From positions 1,426,001 through 1,490,000 of the forward strand of contig NZ_CP126267.1 in the NCBI RefSeq assembly GCF_001864935.2: DNA of 64,000 bases. The letters are read 5' to 3'. The notes beneath the pieces are model-generated. The model was not told the DNA's origin. It saw only the letters and a list, made by a program, of their open reading frames with translations, and ran no database searches. The translations under genes and the position numbers were made by a program. Every line of letters begins with the position of its first letter. Positions within the stretch are counted from its first letter, which is position 1. The stretch comes from Curtobacterium sp. MCBA15_012. Its GTDB lineage: Bacteria > Actinomycetota > Actinomycetes > Actinomycetales > Microbacteriaceae. Below are positions 49,923 to 58,659 of the stretch, piece by piece.

Positions 49923-50644
49923 ACTGGGTCACGGGGAACCTCGACACCATCACGTCGAACCTGGTCGCCCACATCTGGTTGTCGGTCCCGCCGATCGTCC
50001 TGAGCTTCCTGTTGTCGGTCCCGATCGGGCTGCTCATCAGTCGGCTCCGTCGCCGCCCGAACCGGGCCGCGCGGGCGACCGGATCGGCCTTCGTCGTCGT
50101 CACGAGCCTGCTCTACACGATCCCGGCGCTGCCGCTGTTCCTGGTGCTCCCGGCGATCATCGGCACGAGCTACCTCGACCCGGTGAACGTGGTCATCGCG
50201 ATGACGATCTTCGGCGTCGCGCTGATGGCCCGGTCCGCGGCCGACGCCGTCGACGCCGTCGACGCGGACGTCGTCGGAGCCGCCGAGGCGCTCGGGTACT
50301 CCGCGTCGCAGCGGTTCTTCAAGGTGGAGCTGCCGCTCGCCGGGCCGGTCCTGCTCGCGGGCATCCGCGTCGTGTCCGTCTCGACGATCAGCCTCGTGAC
50401 GGTCGGTGCGCTCATCGGCATCCCGAACCTCGGCTTCCTGCTGACGGACGGCCTGAAGCGCGCCATCAGCGTGGAGATCCTGACCGGCATCGTGCTCACG
50501 ATCGTCCTGGCCCTGGTCTTCGACGTCCTGCTGGTGGCGCTCGGCCGGTTGCTCATGCCCTGGACACGGGGCAACGGACGCGCGGCGCGTTCCGCCCGTC
50601 GTGCCGGCACCGACGGCGTCCGCCGGAGCGAGGTGGCAGCGTGA
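49919..50644 (+). CDS. opuCB: Compatible-solute ABC transporter, permease (OpuCB-like)
   Basis: Membrane subunit of 241 residues with about five to six helices. The coupling motif is EALGYSASQRFFKVELPLAGP (residues 122-142), the EAA loop that contacts the ATPase. GTG 49919 overlaps the ATPase stop (GTGA). It pairs with the OpuCD-like gene. Confidence 0.92.
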   Translation: MNWVTGNLDTITSNLVAHIWLSVPPIVLSFLLSVPIGLLISRLRRRPNRAARATGSAFVVVTSLLYTIPALPLFLVLPAIIGTSYLDPVNVVIAMTIFGVALMARSAADAVDAVDADVVGAAEALGYSASQRFFKVELPLAGPVLLAGIRVVSVSTISLVTVGALIGIPNLGFLLTDGLKRAISVEILTGIVLTIVLALVFDVLLVALGRLLMPWTRGNGRAARSARRAGTDGVRRSEVAA

Positions 50645-51381
50645 ACCTCTTCGCCCAGGGCATCGCCTGGATCTTCGACCCCGCGAACCACGTCGGACCG
50701 GACGCCATCGGTGTCCGGCTCTGGGAGCACGTCTGGATCACGCTGCTCGCGGTCGGCATCGCCGTCGTGATCGCGGTCCCGATCGGTCTGCTCATCGGCC
50801 ACACCGGCAAGGGCCGCTCGATCGCGGTCGGTGTCTCCGGCGGCATCCGGGCACTCCCGACGCTCGGGCTGCTCACGCTGCTCGCGCTCTGGATCGGGCT
50901 CGGCGTCCAGGCTCCGCTCATCGCCCTCGTCGTCCTGGCGATCCCGTCCGTCCTCGCCGGCGCCTACTCCGGCGTGGAGGCCATCGACCGGGTCACGATC
51001 GACGCCGCACGCGCCCAGGGCATGACCGCCTGGCAGCTGCTCGTCCGTGTCGAGGTCCCGCTCGCGCTCCCGCTGATCGTCGGGGGCATCCGCGCCGCTG
51101 TGCTGCAGGTCGTCGCGACCGCGACCCTCGTGGCCTACATCAACGCCGGAGGGCTGGGCGGCTACGCCTTCTCCGGCATCGCCAACTCGGACTACGCGGA
51201 GGTGCTCGGCGGCTCGATCATCGTGATCGCGCTCGCGATCGCCTTCGAGGTCCTCTTCGCCGCGCTCCAGCGGCTCGCCGTCCCCGCGGGTGTCTCCGCC
51301 GGGTCCGCGGGCCGGGCGCGTCGGAACACCCGTCGCTCGGCACCACGAGCAGCAACCCCTGTGGAAGGAACCCACCCGTGA
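50641..51381 (+). CDS. opuCD: Compatible-solute ABC transporter, permease (OpuCD-like)
   Basis: Second membrane subunit, 246 residues. The EAA loop reads DAARAQGMTAWQLLVRVEVP followed by LALPLIVGGIRAA. Motif GGIRALPTLGLLTLLALW is typical of the ProW/OpuC family. GTG 50641 overlaps the previous stop (GTGA). Confidence 0.92.
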   Translation: MNLFAQGIAWIFDPANHVGPDAIGVRLWEHVWITLLAVGIAVVIAVPIGLLIGHTGKGRSIAVGVSGGIRALPTLGLLTLLALWIGLGVQAPLIALVVLAIPSVLAGAYSGVEAIDRVTIDAARAQGMTAWQLLVRVEVPLALPLIVGGIRAAVLQVVATATLVAYINAGGLGGYAFSGIANSDYAEVLGGSIIVIALAIAFEVLFAALQRLAVPAGVSAGSAGRARRNTRRSAPRAATPVEGTHP

Positions 51382-52313
51382 TCACAGCACCCACCAAGCG
51401 GCTCGCCGCGGCCGTCGCCGTCGCCTCCGCCGTCGCCCTCACCCTCGCGGGCTGCTCCTCGAGCGACCCGCTGTCGTCCGGCTCGGGCTCGGGGGACTCG
51501 AAGACGATCGTCGTCGGCTCGCAGGCGTACCCCTCGAACGAGATCATCGCCGAGCTGTACGCGCAGGAGCTCGAGCACGAGGGCTTCACCGTCACCAAGA
51601 AGCTCAACATCGGTCAGCGCAAGGCGTACTGGCCCGAGATCGAGAAGGGGAGCATCTCGGTGTTCCCCGAGTACAACGGCAACCTGCTGAACTTCCTGCT
51701 GCAGGAGGACGGCAAGTCGACCACCACCGAGACGACGACCGACGGCATCAACTCGGCCCTCTCGTCGGCGCTGCCCTCCGGGGTCAAGGCGCTGCCGTCC
51801 GCGGACGCGTCGGACGCCGACACGTACACCGTGACGCAGGAGACGGCGGACAAGTACGGCCTGAAGTCGATCGCCGACCTGTCGAAGATCGGCGGGACGA
51901 TCTCGATCGCCGCCAACCCCGAGTTCGCGACGGCCGCCTACGGCCCGAAGGGACTGAAGGAGAAGTACGGCATCGACGGCACGGTGAACCAGCAGAACGA
52001 CTCGGGCGGCCCGCTCACGATCAAGGCGATCCAGGACGGCGACGCCCAGGTCGCCGACATCTACTCCGCGAGCGCCTCGATCAAGACCGAGAAGCTCGTG
52101 ACCCTCGAGGACCCGAAGCACCTCGTTCCCGCGAACAACGTCACGCCCATCGTGTCGAAGGACCTCGACTCGAAGGCCGCCGACGCGATCGAGAAGGTGA
52201 ACAAGCTGCTCACCACCGACGTGCTGATCGAGCTGAACCGACAGAACTCGGTCGATCAGAAGTCGGCGTCGTCGGTCGCGAAGGCGTTCCTGCAGGACAA
52301 GGGCCTGCTGTAA
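51378..52313 (+). CDS. opuCC: Compatible-solute ABC transporter, substrate-binding lipoprotein (OpuCC-like)
   Basis: Extracellular binding protein of 311 residues. The lipoprotein signal peptide ends TLAGC with C26 as lipidation site. The OpuAC-like domain begins IVVGSQAYPSNEIIAELYAQ, with AYWPEIEKGSISVFPEYNG and DGDAQVADIYSASASI inside. Likely ligands are glycine betaine, proline betaine, carnitine or choline; a tyrosine/aromatic cage cannot be assigned without modelling. The start GTG 51378 overlaps opuCD (GTGA); GGAAGGAACC precedes it. Confidence 0.93.
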   Translation: MITAPTKRLAAAVAVASAVALTLAGCSSSDPLSSGSGSGDSKTIVVGSQAYPSNEIIAELYAQELEHEGFTVTKKLNIGQRKAYWPEIEKGSISVFPEYNGNLLNFLLQEDGKSTTTETTTDGINSALSSALPSGVKALPSADASDADTYTVTQETADKYGLKSIADLSKIGGTISIAANPEFATAAYGPKGLKEKYGIDGTVNQQNDSGGPLTIKAIQDGDAQVADIYSASASIKTEKLVTLEDPKHLVPANNVTPIVSKDLDSKAADAIEKVNKLLTTDVLIELNRQNSVDQKSASSVAKAFLQDKGLL

Positions 52314-52331
52314 CGACCCGGTACGGAAAGA

Positions 52332-52368
52332 ACGACAGGCGTCGGGCTTCGAGCCCGGCGCCTGTCGT
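52332..52368 (+). terminator. Terminator of the OpuC operon
   Basis: A 17-bp stem with one G-T pair and a TCG loop (ACGACAGGCGTCGGGCT and complement) starts 18 nt after the stop and is followed by CGTTCC. Confidence 0.85.
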
Positions 52369-52388
52369 CGTTCCAGCACCCGGACAAT

Positions 52389-52441
52389 GCACGCTCGTTC
52401 CGCACGCTTGTGCCGATCACGCCCCCTGCACGTTCGTGCAG
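52389..52441 (+). promoter_or_regulatory. Candidate operator upstream of cydA
   Basis: GCACGYTYGT occurs at 52389, 52402 and 52428, steps of 13 and 26 nt. The last overlaps the perfect palindrome CTGCACGTTCGTGCAG (52426-52441), centred about 28 nt before the -35. No match to Rex or FNR/CRP consensus was seen. Confidence 0.45.
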
Positions 52442-52457
52442 AGCGCCCCTCTACAAC

Positions 52458-52487
52458 TTGTCGAAGCAGGTGTCCGAGCAGTAGCGT
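52458..52487 (+). promoter_or_regulatory. cydA promoter
   Basis: TTGTCG (52458-52463) and TAGCGT (52482-52487) are separated by 18 nt. Transcription would begin near 52495, giving a leader of about 90 nt. Confidence 0.6.
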
Positions 52488-52587
52488 GGAGGTGTCCCAA
52501 CGGAGTGTGACAGCAGAAGTTCCCCCTTCCACAGGAAGCAACTGACGTGCACGAACAGCGCGCGGCGGCCCGGCAAGGACACGCCGC

Positions 52588-54000
52588 ATGAACGACCTCC
52601 TCGATCCCCTCGTCCTGTCGCGGTGGCAGTTCGGTCTCACGACCATCTACCACTTCCTCTTCGTCCCGCTGACGATCGGCATGGCCCTCGTCGTGGCCGT
52701 GTTCCAGTCCGCGTGGGTCCGCACCGGCCGGCCGCACTACCTGCAGCTGACGCGGTTCTTCGGACGGATCTTCCTCATCAACTTCGCGATGGGGGTGGTG
52801 ACCGGCATCGTGCAGGAGTTCCAGTTCGGCATGAACTGGTCGAACTACTCCCGCTTCGTGGGCGACGTGTTCGGCGCCCCGCTCGCGCTCGAGGGCATCC
52901 TCGCCTTCTTCTTCGAGGCGGCCTTCATCGGGGTGTGGATCTTCGGCTGGGACCGCCTGCCGAAGGCGCTGCACCTGGCGAGCATCTGGTGCGTCAGCGT
53001 GGGCACGATGCTGTCGGCGTACTTCATCCTCGCGGCGAACGCGTTCATGCAGCACCCGGTCGGCTTCGCGATCAACCACGCCAAGGGCCGGGCCGAGCTC
53101 ACCGACATCTGGGCCGTGCTGACCAACAAGGTCGCCCTCGCGGCCTTCCCGCACACGCTCTTCGGCGCGTTCATGGTGGCCGCGTCGGTCATCGTGGCGG
53201 TCGCTGCCTACCACCTGGCGCGGAACCAGCACCTCGAGACGATGCTGCCGGCCCTGAAGTTCGGCATGTGGACCATGCTCGCGTCCGGGGCGCTCACCGT
53301 CCTGTCCGGCGACCAGCTCGGCCTGACGATGGTCGACACGCAGCCGATGAAGATGGCCGCGGCCGAGGCGCTCTACAACACCTCGACCGGCAAGGACGCG
53401 TCGTTCTCGATCTTCACGCTCGGGACGCCGGACGGGGTGCACGAGCTCTTCTCGATCCGCATCCCGTACCTGCTGTCGTTCCTGTCGACGCACACCTTCA
53501 CGGGGACCGTCGAGGGCATCAACGACCTGCAGGCGCAGTACTCCACGGTCTACGGCCCGGGCGACTACAAGCCGATCATCTGGGTGACCTACTGGTCCTT
53601 CCGCTGGATGATCGCCCTGGGGGTCGGTGCGGTGCTGGTGTCGGTCGTCGGGCTCTGGCTGACCCGCGGCGGTCGGCTGCCCGTCAAGCGCTGGATCTGG
53701 CGCGTGGCGACCTGGTCGGTCCCGCTGCCCATGGCCGCGATGATCATGGGCTGGGTCTTCACCGAGATGGGCCGGCAGCCGTGGCTGGTCTTCGGGCTGC
53801 TCCGGACGGCGGACGGCGTCTCGCCGAACGTCACCGGGCTCGAGGTCCTCATCTCGCTCGTGGTCTTCACGCTCATCTACGGCGCGCTCGCGGTCGTCGA
53901 GTTCCGACTGATCAAGAAGGTCGCGCAGGAGGGCCCAGCCGCCCCGGCGGAGGTCGACGAGGAGACCGGCGAGGTCAAGCACGAAGTGACGGTCTACTAG
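52588..54000 (+). CDS. cydA: Cytochrome bd ubiquinol/menaquinol oxidase subunit I
   Basis: Haem-bearing subunit of the high-affinity bd oxidase, 470 residues with about nine membrane helices. The haem ligands fall in LSRWQFGLTTIYHFLFVPLT (H18 of MNDLL numbering is replaced here by H22 in IYHFLF), in NFAMGVVTGIVQEFQFGMNW and in LSGDQLGLTMVDTQPMKMAA. The Q-loop is of the short form (no long C-terminal insertion), as in most Gram-positive bacteria. ATG 52588 follows AAGGAC. First gene of cydABDC. Confidence 0.96.
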   Translation: MNDLLDPLVLSRWQFGLTTIYHFLFVPLTIGMALVVAVFQSAWVRTGRPHYLQLTRFFGRIFLINFAMGVVTGIVQEFQFGMNWSNYSRFVGDVFGAPLALEGILAFFFEAAFIGVWIFGWDRLPKALHLASIWCVSVGTMLSAYFILAANAFMQHPVGFAINHAKGRAELTDIWAVLTNKVALAAFPHTLFGAFMVAASVIVAVAAYHLARNQHLETMLPALKFGMWTMLASGALTVLSGDQLGLTMVDTQPMKMAAAEALYNTSTGKDASFSIFTLGTPDGVHELFSIRIPYLLSFLSTHTFTGTVEGINDLQAQYSTVYGPGDYKPIIWVTYWSFRWMIALGVGAVLVSVVGLWLTRGGRLPVKRWIWRVATWSVPLPMAAMIMGWVFTEMGRQPWLVFGLLRTADGVSPNVTGLEVLISLVVFTLIYGALAVVEFRLIKKVAQEGPAAPAEVDEETGEVKHEVTVY

Positions 54001-54019
54001 TGATGGGAACCGTGTAGCC

Positions 54020-55024
54020 ATGGACCTGCCAGTGCTCTGGTTCGCGATCGTCGGCGTGTTCTTCGTCGGGTACTTCGTCCTCGACGGGTTCGACTTCGGC
54101 GTCGGGATGTCCCTGCCGTTCCTCGGCCGCGACGACACCGACCGCCGCGTCCTCATCAACACCATCGGCCCGGTGTGGGACCTCAACGAGACATGGGTCA
54201 TCGTCGCCGGGGCCTGCCTCTTCGCAGCCTTCCCGGAGTGGTACGCCACGATGTTCTCGGGGTTCTACCTGGCGCTGCTGCTCATCCTCGCGGCGCTCAT
54301 CGCCCGCGGCGTCTCGTTCGAGTACCGCCACCAGGAGAAGCACCTCGCCTGGAAGCGCCGCTTCGACCTCATGATCGTGGTCGGCAGTGCGGTGCCGGCG
54401 TTCCTGTGGGGCGTCGCCTTCGGCAACGTCGTCCGCGGCATCCCGATGGATGCCGGGCACAACTACACCGGGACGCTGTTCGACCTGCTGAACCCCTTCG
54501 CGCTCCTCGCCGGCCTGGCGACGCTCACGGTGTTCTTCACCCACGGCGTCGTGTTCGTCACGCTGAAGACCGAGGGCGAGATCCGGGAGCGGGCGAAGCG
54601 CCTGGCGACGCGTGCGGGCATCGTCACGATCCTCGTCGCGGCGGCGTTCCTGGTCGCGATGGCCGTCGTCCGCGCGACCCCGGCCAGTCTCGTCCTGTCC
54701 GTCGTCGCCGCCGTCGCACTCGTCCTCGCGGTGCTCTGCTCCGCGTGGGGCAAGGAAGGACGTGCGTTCGCGCTCATGGCCCTCACGATCGCGGCCGTCG
54801 TCCTGGCGATGTTCACGGCGGTCTTCCCCGACGTGATGCCCGCGTCGAACGACCCCGCGAACAGCCTCACGGTCGCGAACGCCAGCAGCGGGACCTACAC
54901 GCTCACGGTGATGAGCTGGGTCGCACTCGTCTTCCTGCCGCTCGTGCTCGCCTACCAGGCGTGGACGTACTGGGTGTTCCGCAAGCGGGTCTCCCGCACA
55001 CACGTCGCGCAGGCCGCGCACTAG
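54020..55024 (+). CDS. cydB: Cytochrome bd oxidase subunit II
   Basis: Membrane subunit of 334 residues with about eight helices. The N-terminal segment DLPVLWFAIVGVFFVGYFVL, FDFGVGMSLPFLG and PVWDLNETWVIVAGACLFAAFP are family hallmarks. It starts 19 nt after cydA. CydAB reduces oxygen with menaquinol without pumping protons and helps at low oxygen or under oxidative and nitrosative stress. Confidence 0.96.
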   Translation: MDLPVLWFAIVGVFFVGYFVLDGFDFGVGMSLPFLGRDDTDRRVLINTIGPVWDLNETWVIVAGACLFAAFPEWYATMFSGFYLALLLILAALIARGVSFEYRHQEKHLAWKRRFDLMIVVGSAVPAFLWGVAFGNVVRGIPMDAGHNYTGTLFDLLNPFALLAGLATLTVFFTHGVVFVTLKTEGEIRERAKRLATRAGIVTILVAAAFLVAMAVVRATPASLVLSVVAAVALVLAVLCSAWGKEGRAFALMALTIAAVVLAMFTAVFPDVMPASNDPANSLTVANASSGTYTLTVMSWVALVFLPLVLAYQAWTYWVFRKRVSRTHVAQAAH

Positions 55025-55037
55025 GACGGACACGACG

Positions 55038-56726
55038 ATGAAGCCCCTCGACCCGCGGCTCCTCCGGCTGTCCCGCACGGCGCGCGGCTTCCTCGTCGCG
55101 TCGGCCGCGACCGGGCTCGTCCGCACGGCGGCGACGATCGGCATCGCATGGGGGATCGCCGCCGCGGTCACCCTCGGGGTCGGCGCCGTCCGTGCCGGCG
55201 TGGTCCCCGCGGCACTGACCCCGACGCTCGCGCTGCTCGGTGCGGCCTTCGTCGTGCGGGCCGCAGCGGCGTGGGCGACCGACGACCTCGCGGCACGCGC
55301 CGGCGCCCGGGTGAAGAGCGAACTCCGCACCACGGTGCTCGAACGGGCGGCGGCGCGCGGACCGGCGTGGCTCGCCGGGCGCTCGACGGCGGGCTTCGCC
55401 ACCACGCTCGGACCGGGGCTCGACGCGCTCGACGCGTACTTCGGCCGGTACCTGCCCCAGCTCGCGCTCACGGCGGTCGCGACGCCCGTGCTGCTCCTCG
55501 CGATCGGGGCCGCCGACCTGACGAGCGGCCTCGTGATCCTCCTCGCGATGCCGGTCATCCCGGTGTTCATGGTCCTCATCGGCCTGGCGACCCAGACGTT
55601 GCAGCGTCGGCAGTCGGACGCGCTCGCGCGGCTCGGTGCGACGTACACCGAGGCCGTCGAGGGACTCGCGACCCTCAAGGTCTTCGGGCGGGCGCGACGC
55701 CAGGTCGGGCGCATCGGCACCGTGACCGACGAGTACCGCCGCGGCACGATGGGCGTCCTGCGGCTCTCCTTCGTCAGCGGCTTCGCCCTCGAGCTCGCCG
55801 CCAGCCTGTCGATCGCCCTCGTCGCCGTCTCGATCGGCGTGCGCCTGGTCGACGGGTCGCTCGGGCTCGGCGCCGCGATGTTCGTCCTCGTCCTCGCCCC
55901 GGAGGCGTTCGCCCCGATCCGACAGGTCGGCGCGGACTTCCACGCCGCCCAGGACGGCGTCGAGGCGTCCGGCGCCGTCCTCGACGTGCTCGACGACCGC
56001 GCCCCTTCCACCACGACCACCGACACCGACACCGACACTCACGCGGTCACCGCCACGGGCACGACCGACCCCGTCGGCACCGACCTGGTGCTCGACGGCC
56101 TCACCGTCCGCCGTCCCGACGTCGTGGTCGGCCCGCTGCACCTGCGTGCCGCATCCGGCACGGTCGTCGCCCTCGCCGGCCCGAGCGGCGCGGGCAAGTC
56201 CACCCTCCTCGCCGCGATCCGCGGCGTCCTGCCGCACGAGGGCACCGTGCAGGTCCCCGGACCCGGCGGCACGCCGCGCGCCGCGCGGACCACCTGGGCC
56301 GACCAGCGCCCGCGTCTCGTGCGCGGGTCCGTCGGCGAGAACGTCGCCCTGCACACCGAGCCCGTCGACGCGGACGTGCGCCGCGCCCTGGCCGCCGTGG
56401 GGCTGGGACTCGACCCGCGCCTCCCGGTCGGTTCCGGCGGCACCGGCCTGTCCGGAGGACAGGCGCAGCGCGTCGCGGTCGCCCGCGCCCTGTACCGCGC
56501 CGACCGCACCCACACCCCGCTCGTCCTGCTCGACGAGCCGACCTCGGCGCTCGACGCCGAGGCGGAGCAGCAGGTCGTGCGCGCCGTGCGCGCGCTCGCC
56601 GACGGCGGCGCGGTCGTCGTCGTGGCCAGCCACCGCCCAGCCCTGCTCGCCGCGGCCGACGTCCGCGTCGACGTGCGACCCGACGGCTCGACGGCGGTCA
56701 CCCGGCTCGCGCAGGTCGGCGCATGA
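55038..56726 (+). CDS. cydD: Cysteine/glutathione-type ABC exporter subunit CydD
   Basis: Half-transporter of 562 residues required for bd oxidase assembly; in E. coli CydDC exports reduced thiols. Six membrane helices precede the nucleotide-binding domain. Walker A is GPSGAGKST, the signature LSGGQAQRVAVARAL and Walker B LVLLDEPTSALD. A Thr/Asp-rich linker with a DTDTDTDT run (about 322-350) joins the two parts and is encoded by a GACACC microsatellite (around 56022-56039). It lies 13 nt after cydB and overlaps cydC by ATGA. Confidence 0.95.
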   Translation: MKPLDPRLLRLSRTARGFLVASAATGLVRTAATIGIAWGIAAAVTLGVGAVRAGVVPAALTPTLALLGAAFVVRAAAAWATDDLAARAGARVKSELRTTVLERAAARGPAWLAGRSTAGFATTLGPGLDALDAYFGRYLPQLALTAVATPVLLLAIGAADLTSGLVILLAMPVIPVFMVLIGLATQTLQRRQSDALARLGATYTEAVEGLATLKVFGRARRQVGRIGTVTDEYRRGTMGVLRLSFVSGFALELAASLSIALVAVSIGVRLVDGSLGLGAAMFVLVLAPEAFAPIRQVGADFHAAQDGVEASGAVLDVLDDRAPSTTTTDTDTDTHAVTATGTTDPVGTDLVLDGLTVRRPDVVVGPLHLRAASGTVVALAGPSGAGKSTLLAAIRGVLPHEGTVQVPGPGGTPRAARTTWADQRPRLVRGSVGENVALHTEPVDADVRRALAAVGLGLDPRLPVGSGGTGLSGGQAQRVAVARALYRADRTHTPLVLLDEPTSALDAEAEQQVVRAVRALADGGAVVVVASHRPALLAAADVRVDVRPDGSTAVTRLAQVGA

Positions 56727-58432
56727 CCGCCACGACACGGCGGGCCGGCCGGGAGGCGCGACCCACCTCCGTCCTGCGGCTCGCCCTGCCACGCGGGGCG
56801 GGTTGGACGCGCGCGCTGGTCGCCGGGACCCTCAGCGCGCTGTGCGCGGTCGCCTTGCTCGCGGCGAGCGGGTACCTCATCACCCGGGCGGCGGAGCACC
56901 CGCCGATCCTGTACCTGACGCTCGTCATGGTCGGCGTCCGCGCGTTCGCCCTCGGTCGGGCCGCGCTGCGGTACGTCGACCGGCTCGCCGGGCACGACGC
57001 GTCCTTCCGCCAGCTCGCGGTCGTCCGGACCGAGACCTACCGCCGGCTCGCGTCCGTGGCACCGGCCGGTCTCGGCCAGACCGGGCGCGGTGACCTGACC
57101 ACGCGGCTCGTCACCGACACCGACCGCCTGCAGGACCTGCCCATCCGGGTGGTCGGCCCGCTGGTGTCCGCGGGCGTCGTGGCGCTCGCCTCGGTCGTCG
57201 CGGTCGCGCTCGTCTCGGTGCCCGCCGCGCTCGTGCTCGTCACCGCGCTCGTCGTCGCGGCCCTGGTCGGGTCGATAGTGACGCTCGCGGTCGCCCGCCG
57301 GTCGGACCGGGAGACCGCCGCGGAGCGCGGGCACGTCGCCGACCTCGTGCTCGACACCGTCCGCACCCTCGACGTCTTCACCGCCTACGGCACCCTCGAC
57401 GACCGCCTCGCACACGTGGCCGCGCTCGACGCCCGGGTCACCCGTGCGGTCCGACGCCGAGCCGCGGTCGAGTCCCTGGTCGGGGCGCTCGTCGGCCTGG
57501 TCGGCGGCGGTGCGGTGGTGGGGATCATCGCGGTCGGTGCCCCGGCCGTGGTGTCCGGTGCCCTCGACGGCCCGCTCTGGGCCCTCGCCGTGTTCGTCCC
57601 GCTCGCCCTGTTCGAGGTCGTCGGGGGTGTCCCGCTCGCGGTCCTCACGTACCGCCGGGTCCGTGCCGCGGCCGAGCGCGTCGAGCAGGTCGTGCCCGCC
57701 GAGCTGCCAGCCGGCATCGTGCCCGAGCCGGACGAGCCCGCAGACGCCCGGGACCTCGTCGTCGACGGGCCCGTCACGGTCCGGGTGCGCGACCTCACCG
57801 TGCGCTGGCCCGGAACGTCCACGCCCGCGGTCGACGGGGTGTCGTTCGACCTGCTCCCCGGCGAGGTCGTCGTGCTCGAGGGGCCGAGCGGCGCGGGCAA
57901 GTCGACCCTCGTCGACGCGCTCGTCCGGTTCGTCGACCACGAGGGCTCGTACACGCTCGACGGCGTCGAGACGCGGACGATGCACCCCGACGCGGTCCGG
58001 GCCCGGGTCGGGCTGATCGAGCAGGACCCGTTCGTCTTCGACCAGACCGTCCGGCAGAACCTCCTGTTCGCCCGGGACACCGCGAGCGACGCCGAGCTGC
58101 TCGCGGTGCTCGACCGGGTGGGACTCGGGGCGTGGGCCGCGCGTCGTGGTGGTCTGGACGCGCCCGTGGGGGAGCGCGGTGGGCTCGTGTCCGGCGGACA
58201 GGCGCACCGGCTCGCCCTCGCGCGGGCGCTGCTGCACGCGTTCCCCGTGCTCGTGCTCGACGAGCCGACGGCCGACGTCGACCCGGACCTCGGCGACGCG
58301 GTCCTGCGCGACCTCGTCGGGGTCGCCCGTTCCGCCGGGCGCTCCGTGCTCGTGGTGTCGCACGTGCCGGTCGCGGCCGACCTCGTCGACCGGACGCTCC
58401 GGATGCGTGCGGGGCGGCTCGTCACGGCGTGA
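56723..58432 (+). CDS. cydC: ABC exporter subunit CydC
   Basis: Partner half-transporter of CydD, 569 residues. Membrane domain with six helices (about 27-310), then the nucleotide-binding domain: Walker A GPSGAGKST, QDPFVFDQTVRQNLLFARD, signature VSGGQAHRLALARALL, Walker B LVLDEPTADVDPD and the switch H in VVSHVP. The N-terminus RRAGREARPTS is coded over an isolated GGAGGCGCG repeat arm (56747-56760). ATG 56723 overlaps the cydD stop. Confidence 0.95.
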   Translation: MTATTRRAGREARPTSVLRLALPRGAGWTRALVAGTLSALCAVALLAASGYLITRAAEHPPILYLTLVMVGVRAFALGRAALRYVDRLAGHDASFRQLAVVRTETYRRLASVAPAGLGQTGRGDLTTRLVTDTDRLQDLPIRVVGPLVSAGVVALASVVAVALVSVPAALVLVTALVVAALVGSIVTLAVARRSDRETAAERGHVADLVLDTVRTLDVFTAYGTLDDRLAHVAALDARVTRAVRRRAAVESLVGALVGLVGGGAVVGIIAVGAPAVVSGALDGPLWALAVFVPLALFEVVGGVPLAVLTYRRVRAAAERVEQVVPAELPAGIVPEPDEPADARDLVVDGPVTVRVRDLTVRWPGTSTPAVDGVSFDLLPGEVVVLEGPSGAGKSTLVDALVRFVDHEGSYTLDGVETRTMHPDAVRARVGLIEQDPFVFDQTVRQNLLFARDTASDAELLAVLDRVGLGAWAARRGGLDAPVGERGGLVSGGQAHRLALARALLHAFPVLVLDEPTADVDPDLGDAVLRDLVGVARSAGRSVLVVSHVPVAADLVDRTLRMRAGRLVTA

Positions 58433-58486
58433 GTGGATGGTTCGTGTCGGCCTGATCGTCCGGCCCGCGCGTGCGCGGTGGTGACC

Positions 58487-58642
58487 GGGCCGCCTGCCGG
58501 ACGCGGGCGGGCCGACGGGGCCGGACCGAGCCTCCAGGCCCCGCGAGACCGGACGGCGGGTCACCGGAGCGACCCGTCGAGCGTGAGCGGGCCACCTGCC
58601 GGACGCAGGTGGTCCGACGGGGCCGGACCGGGCCTCCAGGCC
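58487..58642 (+). repeat. Tandem pair of 54-bp hairpin-bearing repeats upstream of leuS
   Basis: Copies 58487-58540 and 58589-58642 share GGGCCRCCTGCCGGACGC and GACGGGGCCGGACCG, ending CCTCCAGGCC. The step is 102 nt. Each holds a hairpin of about 8 bp with loop CGGAC; the left and right stem bases change together between copies (CCGCC/GGCGG to CCACC/GGTGG). The 227-nt cydC-leuS spacer holds this pair and the leuS promoter. Confidence 0.75.
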
Positions 58643-58645
58643 TTG

Positions 58646-58651
58646 TACGCT
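58646..58651 (+). promoter_or_regulatory. -10 box (TACGCT) of leuS
   Basis: TACGCT ends 8 nt before GTG 58660, which suggests a leaderless or near-leaderless message. There is no Shine-Dalgarno sequence. It directly abuts the second hairpin repeat. Confidence 0.5.
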
Positions 58652-58659
58652 GGGTGACC

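Noticed and set aside
52369-52457. Rex or CRP/FNR site upstream of cydA
   Set aside because: TTGTG and TCAC segments occur, but their spacing does not match the known palindromic consensus sequences.
58487-58659. T-box or leucine attenuator upstream of leuS
   Set aside because: No T-box consensus, specifier loop or run of leucine codons was found, and the -10 box is only 8 nt from the start codon, leaving no leader for such a device.
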